A stretch of 12,720 nucleotides of DNA from Planctomycetaceae bacterium UBA4732 (GTDB lineage: Bacteria > Planctomycetota > Planctomycetia > Gemmatales > Gemmataceae), in NCBI GenBank assembly GCA_002404095.1, contig DHJA01000192.1:465-13184 (forward strand). Reading direction: 5' to 3'. Shown piece after piece: positions 1 to 5,664 of the stretch (position 1 is its first letter; each line of letters opens with the position of its first letter). A program made the translations under genes and the position numbers. The notes beneath the pieces were generated by a model. It did not search any database and was not told where the DNA came from. It saw nothing but the letters and a program-made list of their open reading frames with translations.

Positions 1-287
1 ATCATGTTCTTGATGTAGTCGGCGTGGCCGGGGCAGTCGATGTGCGCGTAGTGGCGCTTCACGCTCTCGTATTCGACGTGAGCCACCGCGATCGTGACCG
101 TCTTGAGGTCGTCGCGCTCGGTGCCGCCCTTGGCGATTTCCTTGTAGTTTTTAAACTTGGCGATTTTGTTCTTGAACGCCTGGCGCGCGACGATGGCGGC
201 GGTCGTTGTGGTTTTGCCATGGTCGATGTGGCCAATGGTGCCGACGTTCACATGCGGTTTCGTACGCGCAAAGACTTCCTTAGCCAT
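1..287 (-). CDS. tuf: Elongation factor Tu, N-terminal part (cut by window edge)
   Basis: EF-Tu is the GTPase that delivers aminoacyl-tRNA to the ribosome. Only the first 95 codons are inside the window; the gene runs off the left edge. The protein starts [20 protein letters not shown]. It carries the P-loop G19-HIDH-GKT (residues 19-26), the switch I threonine T65 in KTVTI, and the switch II DCPGH (84-88) with the catalytic-type His88. The ATG is preceded by GGAGGA (291-296), which fixes the start. The gene is the last member of a tRNA operon, 82 bases after tRNA-Thr(GGU), as in E. coli tufB. One oddity: where most bacterial EF-Tu proteins read RGITI in switch I, this one reads KTVTI with a rearranged stretch before it (GGTERDDL). 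The identification is secure; whether other tuf copies exist cannot be seen here. Confidence 0.97.
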   Translation of the reverse strand, partial: MAKEVFARTKPHVNVGTIGHIDHGKTTTTAAIVARQAFKNKIAKFKNYKEIAKGGTERDDLKTVTIAVAHVEYESVKRHYAHIDCPGHADYIKNM

Positions 288-290
288 CGT

Positions 291-296
291 TCCTCC
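291..296 (-). promoter_or_regulatory. Ribosome binding site of tuf
   Basis: The minus strand reads GGAGGA three bases before the tuf ATG, so the GGAGG core is four bases from the start. This is a near-perfect Shine-Dalgarno sequence, as expected for a highly translated gene. Confidence 0.8.
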
Positions 297-369
297 GCAG
301 TTTCATTGCAAGCAGCCGGACGTTCGCGCCCGGACAACAGGGTGAGAACCAATAAGAGACTTCGTCGAG

Positions 370-441
370 AGCTGCTGCTGGGGGTCGAACCCAGGACCTG
401 CGCCTTACCAAGGCGCCGCGCTACCACTGCGCTACAGCAGC
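370..441 (-). tRNA. thrT: tRNA-Thr(GGU)
   Basis: The minus strand folds into a full cloverleaf. The acceptor stem is GCTGCTG/CAGCAGC, the D arm GCGC-AGTGGTA-GCGC, the anticodon arm GCGCC-TTGGTAA-GGCGC with anticodon GGT, and the T arm CTGGG-TTCGACC-CCCAG. The discriminator base is T and no CCA is encoded (CTC follows). It lies directly before tuf, in the place of E. coli thrT. Its 5' end is one base from the stop codon of the HNH gene. Confidence 0.96.
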
Positions 442-442
442 A

Positions 443-883
443 CTACGTTCCTTCCGCGATATTCTTCGCTTGTCGTGCCAACTGTCTTCGCTGGTGAGTG
501 CGTTCGCGGTGGCAGTTCGCACAGACGACATCACATTTGCCAATTTCCGCCAAAACTTTTTTCCATGACAACCGAGCTGACACAGCGATGGCCGACACAT
601 TAAAGCATTTCTTCACTCCGGGACGGTGATCGAAATCCATGACGTAGGGCGGGTAAATGAGGCCACAGTCGACACAGGGAAGGCTCTTGGCCGAACGAAG
701 CAACTGTCGATGTCGTTTAACCCGCTCTTCTTGCAGTGTAAAATAGTAGTCCTTATGCCGCTCGTAATACTCGCGCTGGTAAGCGCAGTGACAAGGCCGA
801 CACCAATGCTGTGGCTTGCCATTGGTCCTAACGCCGTATTCAGACTCTGGTAAAGTCCTCTCGCATTTCGGACACGTTTTCAC
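443..883 (-). CDS. HNH endonuclease inside the tRNA-tuf operon
   Basis: A 146-aa protein of the phage-like, free-standing HNH nuclease type, predicted to cut DNA. An N-terminal zinc-finger-like part has CxxC pairs at C4/C7 and C28/C31. The HNH part has C70/C73, then DFDH (83-86), then KCDVVCANCHRERTH (116-130) with C121/C124 and H125; these fit a zinc-stapled beta-beta-alpha-metal fold. The start is GTG at 883, chosen because a perfect AGGAGG lies five bases upstream and homology-like sequence begins here. The gene sits between tRNA-Gly (22 bases upstream) and tRNA-Thr(GGU) (one base downstream), inside an otherwise conserved tRNA-tuf operon, so it is probably cotranscribed. GC over 481-840 is about 52% (188 of 360 counted), lower than nearby genes, which suggests acquisition. 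It may be a homing-type mobile gene, a defence nuclease or a phage remnant. No active-site loss is visible. Confidence 0.85.
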   Translation of the reverse strand: MKTCPKCERTLPESEYGVRTNGKPQHWCRPCHCAYQREYYERHKDYYFTLQEERVKRHRQLLRSAKSLPCVDCGLIYPPYVMDFDHRPGVKKCFNVSAIAVSARLSWKKVLAEIGKCDVVCANCHRERTHQRRQLARQAKNIAEGT

Positions 884-888
884 GGGAA

Positions 889-894
889 CCTCCT
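889..894 (-). promoter_or_regulatory. Ribosome binding site of the HNH gene, supports GTG start
   Basis: A perfect AGGAGG on the minus strand stands five bases before the GTG at 883. No ATG in the same frame has a comparable site, so this decides the start. It lies in the 22-base gap between the 3' end of tRNA-Gly and the gene, so the gene carries its own translation signal within the operon. Confidence 0.8.
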
Positions 895-905
895 GTCGCC
901 CATAA

Positions 906-977
906 AGCGGGTGAGCGGAATCGAACCGCCAACGGCTTGCTTGGAAGGCAAGCGCTCTACCGTTGAGCTACACCCGC
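906..977 (-). tRNA. glyT: tRNA-Gly(UCC)
   Basis: Full cloverleaf on the minus strand: acceptor GCGGGTG/CACCCGC, D arm GCTC-AACGGTA-GAGC, anticodon arm CTTGC-CTTCCAA-GCAAG with anticodon TCC, and T arm GGCGG-TTCGATT-CCGCT with one G-T pair. The discriminator is T and no CCA is encoded. It corresponds to E. coli glyT in position and anticodon. Confidence 0.96.
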
Positions 978-990
978 ACACCATCCAAAT

Positions 991-1073
991 TGGGCAGGAC
1001 AGGATTTGAACCTGTGTAGGGTTGCCCCGTCAGATTTACAGTCTGATGCCATTGGCCGCTCGGCCACCTGCCC
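991..1073 (-). tRNA. tyrU: tRNA-Tyr(GUA)
   Basis: A class II tRNA of 83 bases on the minus strand. The acceptor is GGGCAGG/CCTGCCC. The anticodon loop CTGTAAA gives anticodon GTA. A long variable arm with GGGG/CCCT pairing potential precedes the T arm ACAGG-TTCAAAT-CCTGT. The discriminator is A and no CCA is encoded. It lies 13 bases before tRNA-Gly, as tyrU precedes glyT in E. coli. Confidence 0.96.
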
Positions 1074-1189
1074 GTATGCCGCTTGCGAGCCTTTCCCTTG
1101 GCGCGGACTCCGCAAACTTTTCCAGATAGCTTCCTATGGATGACAGACCCAATCGTCTCACGGTTCGCCGCTTTCGCCCCATTCTGGCA

Positions 1190-1262
1190 AGCTAGCGGTG
1201 GGAGTCGAACCCGCAACCCCCTGATTACAAATCAGGAGCTCTGCCAATTGAGCTACGCTAGC
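1190..1262 (-). tRNA. thrU: tRNA-Thr(UGU), first gene of the operon
   Basis: Cloverleaf on the minus strand: acceptor GCTAGCG/CGCTAGC, D arm with GCTC/GAGC, anticodon arm CCTGA-TTTGTAA-TCAGG with anticodon TGT, and T arm GCGGG/CCCAC with a C-A mismatch in the second pair. No CCA is encoded. It is the promoter-proximal gene. The 116 bases between it and tRNA-Tyr (1074-1189) hold nothing I can identify. Confidence 0.95.
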
Positions 1263-1286
1263 ACGTCCGCCCGCGTGGAAAGAGTA

Positions 1287-1315
1287 AGTATAGGAAGGCG
1301 GCAAAACCCTTGCAA
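1287..1315 (-). promoter_or_regulatory. Sigma70-type promoter of the tRNA-HNH-tuf operon
   Basis: The minus strand has TTGCAA (1310-1315), a 17-base spacer, and TATACT (1287-1292). Transcription would start near 1280, about 18 bases before tRNA-Thr(UGU). The spacing is ideal and both boxes are close to consensus. A strong promoter is expected for a tRNA and tuf operon. It is predicted from sequence only. Confidence 0.7.
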
Positions 1316-1374
1316 GGCGAAATTCCCGCACATTCCCCCGCTCACCGGATTGCCCAAGGCTTTGCGGATACTCG

Positions 1375-1403
1375 TTGACCTTGACGGTAGAGAAGTGGAT
1401 AAT
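1375..1403 (+). promoter_or_regulatory. Sigma70-type promoter of the HEPN gene pair
   Basis: TTGACC (1375-1380), a 17-base spacer and GATAAT (1398-1403) form a near-consensus promoter reading toward the HEPN pair, with an expected start near 1410 and a leader of about 50 bases. The tRNA-operon promoter lies back to back with it, with 59 bases between the two -35 boxes. I see no clear inverted repeat in that gap that would suggest an operator. Confidence 0.6.
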
Positions 1404-1461
1404 CCAAAGGCCGGGCCGTTGCGCTCGCACCAGGTGTTTCTGTTTGACCAGCGAGGCTCTT

Positions 1462-1794
1462 ATGCAGACCGTTCGCGCGAACGTCGAAGATTGGATCGCC
1501 GCTTACTCCGAGGAGCCGGACAAAGTGCGGGAGTTCTGTGTCCGCCACGGCATCCTCGATTACGTCCACACGGCCATTGAATTGGCGCAGAGCAGTTTCC
1601 CACCGATCGAGAAACTGACCTTATCTCTTTGGACCGATCCCTTGGAGGGAACAGAAAAGGTCCGTATCTTTCTGGAGGTGCGATCCGGTTTTGATGAGGC
1701 GATGGCCGCAGATTGGCAATTCCTTCTTCAGTGGACCCAGACCGCCCCTCTCCCGGAACGATACCTGATCTCCTTTTCTTACATCACTGTTTGA
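1462..1794 (+). CDS. Small protein of unknown family, partner of the HEPN gene
   Basis: A 110-aa soluble protein that I do not recognise as a named family. The ATG at 1462 is chosen because GAGG (1453-1456) stands five bases upstream and the candidate promoter lies before it; the reading frame stays open further upstream, but that stretch is low-quality coding sequence. The N-terminal half looks helical (residues 5-45: EDWIAAYSEEPDKVREF, then a helix ending ELAQSSFP). The C-terminal half alternates strand-like segments (KLTLSLWTDP, KVRIFLEV, RYLISFSYITV). It lacks the GSxxxGxxxxSDxDL signature of MNT nucleotidyltransferases. It ends three bases before the HEPN gene, which suggests one mRNA and coupled translation. 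By position it could be the antitoxin or regulator of a HEPN protein; this is inference. I have an unverified impression that similar small proteins accompany HEPN genes in planctomycetes. Confidence 0.75.
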   Translation: MQTVRANVEDWIAAYSEEPDKVREFCVRHGILDYVHTAIELAQSSFPPIEKLTLSLWTDPLEGTEKVRIFLEVRSGFDEAMAADWQFLLQWTQTAPLPERYLISFSYITV

Positions 1795-1797
1795 CCT

Positions 1798-2235
1798 ATG
1801 CGCCCACACGCTTTCTGGCAGCTCGCGGATCGTCTGACCATCAGCGAGAAAAACCCGGAAGGGTTCCGCAGCGCCATCAGCCGCGCCTATTACGCCGCGT
1901 TCCTGACCGCCGTGGACTTCCTGGGAGCAATGAACATATCCCTTCTTGGCAGCCCCGGCAAACATACCGAGTTGCTGAACATTCTCGGCAATACTGGCGA
2001 TGCGGCTATTGATGCCGCGGGGGATCAATTGGTCAGACTCCGTGATGAAAGAAACAAGGCGGATTATGACCTGAGCAATCGAGGAGTTGAGAGCGAGTCT
2101 AATGCCTGCTTCCGTGTAAAGGAAGCGTTTAGCGTGATCGCGGAATTAAACCGCTGCCGTCTCGACGCCTCCCGGTTCGCTACCGTTACGGCGGCCACGC
2201 AAGCCTGGGTGAAAAAACTCCGAGGGATTCCGTAA
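1798..2235 (+). CDS. HEPN-domain-like protein, putative toxin
   Basis: A 145-aa all-helical protein resembling the HEPN/UPF0332 group, many of which are RNases in toxin-antitoxin or defence modules. The family-like signatures are FRSAISRAYYAAF (residues 23-35) and LRDERNKADYDL (81-92), the latter matching the R-x-x-A-D-Y form of UPF0332-like proteins. The classical HEPN RNase motif R-x4-6-H is absent, because D89-Y90 stands where a histidine would be expected. The start ATG is three bases after the stop of the preceding gene, with no Shine-Dalgarno of its own, so translation is likely coupled. It converges with the histidine kinase gene, leaving 15 bases between stops and no obvious terminator. 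GC is about 48-53% in the two lines counted, lower than the kinase gene. The domain call is fairly sure; toxicity and RNase activity are inferred. Confidence 0.75.
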   Translation: MRPHAFWQLADRLTISEKNPEGFRSAISRAYYAAFLTAVDFLGAMNISLLGSPGKHTELLNILGNTGDAAIDAAGDQLVRLRDERNKADYDLSNRGVESESNACFRVKEAFSVIAELNRCRLDASRFATVTAATQAWVKKLRGIP

Positions 2236-2250
2236 TCGCTGCGGCCTCCG

Positions 2251-5200
2251 TCAAGGATTCGCCGCCGTCTCCGCTTCCGCTGTTAGCGCGGTCAACGCCG
2301 GCTTCAGACGACTCAAGGCCGAATCCAGGCGCTTCCACGCCTCCGCGGCGCCGGTGAGTGTGCCTTCGCGGCCCATCGCCTCCAGCTTCGCCGCCGCCGC
2401 CAACGCCAACGGCGCTCCGAAAATGCCCGCCGCTCCGACCAGTGTATGCGCCAAGCGATAGACGCCCGTTGCATCGCCGGCGTTGATCGCCTCGCGCATC
2501 TGCGTTAGTTGAATCGGGTACGAATCGAAAAACACTTCGGTCAGCGACTTCAACAATTCCCTATCTCCACCAACACGCGCCAGCGCTTCGTCCTGGTCAA
2601 GAATCGCGCCGTTTTCGGACGCGGCCGGCGCGTCGCTCCGGGGCGCCGACGGGGCCGGCGCCGTTGGAACTAAGGCCGCGATCGCGCTGAATAATTCCTG
2701 GGTCTGAATCGGCTTGGAGACGTAACCGTCCATGCCGGCCTCCAAGCAGCGCTCGCGGTCGCCTTTCATGGCGTGCGCGGTCATGGCGATGATCGGCACG
2801 CGCCCGCCTTTTTGGCGCTCGCGGCAGCGGATCTCGGCCGTCGCCTCCATTCCGTCCATTTCCGGCATCTGCACGTCCATCAACACTATGTCGAACGCCT
2901 CCTGGGCGACCGCCTCGACCGCCTCGCGGCCGGTGTTGGCGATCTCAACCCGATGCCCCTGCTTTTTCAACAGCGCCAACGCCAATTTCTGGTTGACCGA
3001 ATTGTCTTCCGCAACCAGGATGTGTAACGGCCGCGCCCCGCCCGGCCCGGCGTGTTCATCGGCGGCCGCCAGGCGAGTGTGAAGCGGCGAACCGCCCAAC
3101 GTCGCCAGGATCGTCTCCAGCAACTCCGATTGCCGCACCGGCTTGGTCAGGTAGGCGCGTACCCCGAGTTGCCGGCACCGCTCCACGTCCTCCGGTTGCC
3201 CCGCAGAGGTTAGCATCAACACCGTCGCCCCAGACAGCGCCGGATCCGCTTGGATGTGGCCCGCTAGGGTGAAGCCGTCCATTTCCGGCATATGGCAATC
3301 CAGCAACACTAACTCGTAAGGCTCTCCCGCCGACGCGGACGCCTCGAGCGCCGCCAACGCCGCCGCCCCGCTGTCCACCGCCCGCGGCCGCATACGCCAA
3401 TTGCTCAGAACTTCTTCCAAGATGCGCCGATTCGTGGCGTTGTCGTCCACGACCAGCACCGGGAGACCGTGCAGATGGGCCGGGTGGGCCGGCGGCGGCG
3501 GCGGCGGCGCGCCGGCCCCGCACAAGCCGAACTGCGCGGTGAAATGAAAAGCGCTGCCGATGTTCGCGTCGCTCTCGACCCAAAGGCGGCCGCCCATGAT
3601 GGCCGCCAACTGCGCCGAGATCGTCAAGCCCAGTCCCGTGCCGCCGTATTTGCGCGTCGTCGAATGGTCCACCTGAGTGAACGCCTCGAAGATGTTTTGC
3701 TGCTGCTCTTTCGGGATGCCGATGCCGGTGTCGCGGACGCAAAAATGCAGGCAGATGTCCTTTTCGGTTCGCGTCTCCGGCTCGACCTCGACCACCACCT
3801 CGCCGCGGGCGGTGAACTTGATGGCGTTGCCGATCAGGTTGATGAGGATTTGTCGCAGCCGACCGGGGTCGCCGCGGATGAATTCCGGCGCGTCCGGGGC
3901 GATGCGACAAGCCAATTCCAGACCTTTCTGTTGAGCCCGTACTGCCAGCGCCCGCATGACGTCGTCCAGGTGCGAGCGGAGGGCGAAATCCACTGCGTCC
4001 AGGTGCATTTTGCGAGCTTCAATCTTGGAGAAATCGAGAATGTCGTTGATAATGCCCAAAAGCGACTCGGCCGACGCCTTGACCAGATCCAGGTATTCGC
4101 GCTGCTCGTGCGTTAGGTTGGTGTCCAAGGCCAACTCGGTCATGCCGAGGATGCCGTTCATCGGTGTGCGAATTTCATGCGACATGTTGGCGAGGAATTC
4201 GCTCTTGGCCCGGTTCGCAGCCTCGGCCGCTTCTTTCGCTTTCTGAAGCTCCGCCTGGGCCTGCTTGCGCTCCGTCACGTCGCGGGAAACGCCGAAGGTG
4301 CCGACGATACGGCCCTGCGGATCGCGCAACGGCATCTTCGTGGTGGAAGCCCACGACTCATGGCCGTCGGACCAGGTTTCTTTCTCTTCCACGCCGATTA
4401 TCGGCCGGCCCGTGGCGATCACCTCTTGCTCGTCGCGCAACGCCTGACCGGCGTGTTCGCGGCCGAAGAAGTCGAAGTCGGTTTTTCCGGTCGCCTCCGA
4501 AGGGCTTGCCAGACCGAAGCGTTGCGTCATGGCGGCGTTGATGCAGAGGAATCGACTGTCCCGGTCTTTGAAATAAATGTTATCCGGCAGGTAGGTCATC
4601 AAGGTTTGCAGAAGTCGGCGCTCCTGGGCCAACTCTTCCTCGGCGATTTTGCGCTCCGTCAGGTCCGTGACCACGCCGTCGAGCCGAACGGCGCGGCGAT
4701 CCGGCCCCGCGGTCGGCGTTACGCTGTCGCGCACCCAGCGAAACAGGCCGTCCGGTAAGACCACGCGGTATTCTTCATGGCTGGCCTTGCCGGCGCGAAG
4801 ATTGGCCAGCGCTTTATCCCAGCGCGGTTGATCTTCCGGATGGATTACCTCGCGCCAAGCAGCCGGCCCGCCGCGCAAAAAGGTTTCGGGAGGCCTGCCC
4901 GTGATGCGCGTGACGACCGGGGAGATGAAATGGTAGACCCAGCGGCCCGCGTCATCGATCTCCGCGCTCCAGAGGCAGTCGGAAACCGAGGCCAGCACGC
5001 GCCGAAGTTCCGCTTCTTTGCCTTGCAGCTGGGCGTGGGCCTCGCGCTGTTCGCGGATGTCGCGGGCGGTGATGAGCGCGAGCGGCTTCGGCTCGACGTG
5101 CAACCGGGCGATGGTGATGTTGATGGGAATCCATACGTCGTCCTGGCGTGTACGGAGAAGGAAACCTTCTTGGGAGTGAAAGATTTCACTGTGAGTGGCC

Positions 5201-5418
5201 GCGTGACGCAGGCGTTCCTTCCCCTTTCCGGCGAAACGGAACCAGTAAGTCATGGGCTTGGCGAGCAACTCCTCACGGTCCAGGCCGGTCAGGCGCTCGG
5301 CAATGGGGTTGACGGCCACAAGCCGGTCATTGTCGGGGTCGAACAGGAATAGGGCGTCGCCCGCTTCCTGAAACAACGCCTTCCCCAAACCCTTGATCTG
5401 GTTCTGTTCTGTGTTCAT
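2251..5418 (-). CDS. Soluble hybrid sensor histidine kinase (PAS3-HisKA-HATPase-REC2-HPt)
   Basis: A 1055-aa phosphorelay protein carrying all relay modules in one chain. The order is PAS 1 (about 10-125), PAS 2 (about 140-260, PAS_3-like), PAS 3 (about 265-390, PAS_4-like with GKTDFDFF), a coiled-coil linker (385-405), and HisKA with MSHEIRTPMNG and phospho-acceptor H414. HATPase follows with the N box around N527/N531, G1 DTGIG (563-567) and G2 GGTGLGL (592-598). Receiver 1 has D658, D659, D707, T737 and K759; receiver 2 has E804, D805, D848, T880 and K902. The C-terminal HPt has H991. All catalytic and phospho-accepting residues are present. No signal peptide or membrane segment is seen, so it should sense a cytoplasmic cue. 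A six-proline linker (638-643) separates kinase and receivers. The HPt lysine of the usual HxLKG is a valine here. No output regulator gene is adjacent; the target is unknown. The Shine-Dalgarno is weak. Confidence 0.95.
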   Translation of the reverse strand: MNTEQNQIKGLGKALFQEAGDALFLFDPDNDRLVAVNPIAERLTGLDREELLAKPMTYWFRFAGKGKERLRHAATHSEIFHSQEGFLLRTRQDDVWIPINITIARLHVEPKPLALITARDIREQREAHAQLQGKEAELRRVLASVSDCLWSAEIDDAGRWVYHFISPVVTRITGRPPETFLRGGPAAWREVIHPEDQPRWDKALANLRAGKASHEEYRVVLPDGLFRWVRDSVTPTAGPDRRAVRLDGVVTDLTERKIAEEELAQERRLLQTLMTYLPDNIYFKDRDSRFLCINAAMTQRFGLASPSEATGKTDFDFFGREHAGQALRDEQEVIATGRPIIGVEEKETWSDGHESWASTTKMPLRDPQGRIVGTFGVSRDVTERKQAQAELQKAKEAAEAANRAKSEFLANMSHEIRTPMNGILGMTELALDTNLTHEQREYLDLVKASAESLLGIINDILDFSKIEARKMHLDAVDFALRSHLDDVMRALAVRAQQKGLELACRIAPDAPEFIRGDPGRLRQILINLIGNAIKFTARGEVVVEVEPETRTEKDICLHFCVRDTGIGIPKEQQQNIFEAFTQVDHSTTRKYGGTGLGLTISAQLAAIMGGRLWVESDANIGSAFHFTAQFGLCGAGAPPPPPPAHPAHLHGLPVLVVDDNATNRRILEEVLSNWRMRPRAVDSGAAALAALEASASAGEPYELVLLDCHMPEMDGFTLAGHIQADPALSGATVLMLTSAGQPEDVERCRQLGVRAYLTKPVRQSELLETILATLGGSPLHTRLAAADEHAGPGGARPLHILVAEDNSVNQKLALALLKKQGHRVEIANTGREAVEAVAQEAFDIVLMDVQMPEMDGMEATAEIRCRERQKGGRVPIIAMTAHAMKGDRERCLEAGMDGYVSKPIQTQELFSAIAALVPTAPAPSAPRSDAPAASENGAILDQDEALARVGGDRELLKSLTEVFFDSYPIQLTQMREAINAGDATGVYRLAHTLVGAAGIFGAPLALAAAAKLEAMGREGTLTGAAEAWKRLDSALSRLKPALTALTAEAETAANP

Positions 5419-5513
5419 GGTGCGCTTCGCTCGGGCCGCCGACGTGCGATAAGGAGAACCGGGCGGTCGGGGGCGGCGTCGTATGACATGCGGCCGTTAT
5501 CCCCGTTGCAGAA

Positions 5514-5519
5514 AGTATA
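5514..5519 (-). promoter_or_regulatory. Possible -10 box for the histidine kinase gene
   Basis: The 246-base gap between the STN gene and the kinase (5419-5664) holds TATACT on the minus strand, about 95 bases before the kinase ATG. No good -35 box is found at 16-18 bases (TGTCTG is the best). I see no gene or strong terminator hairpin in the rest of the gap. Confidence 0.3.
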
Positions 5520-5664
5520 CCCTACGTCATCATAACAGACACGCTTCGGACGCAGCAGACGGGAAGAAGACAGACCACCGACCCCGCCGATTGTACCGGC
5601 GCGGCAAGCGTGTGCCTCTGGATTTAGGCGGCGGAGCGGGCGCCCCACCTTTCGTTTCCACCGG

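Noticed and set aside
1083..1580. Plus-strand 165-aa open frame across the first tRNA and both promoters
   Set aside because: It runs antisense through tRNA-Thr(UGU) and over the promoter region, has no ribosome site and has a composition typical of chance frames.
1462..1794. Reading the HEPN partner as an MNT nucleotidyltransferase antitoxin
   Set aside because: The GS motif and the following paired aspartates of MNT proteins are missing.
3056..3910. 284-aa minus-strand open frame inside the kinase gene
   Set aside because: It is an alternative frame of the kinase gene, rich in R, G, H and A as expected of a GC-rich shadow frame.
5415..5648. 77-aa open frame on the minus strand before the histidine kinase
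   Set aside because: It has no ribosome site or recognisable features and its residues (many R, G, P) look like non-coding GC-rich sequence.
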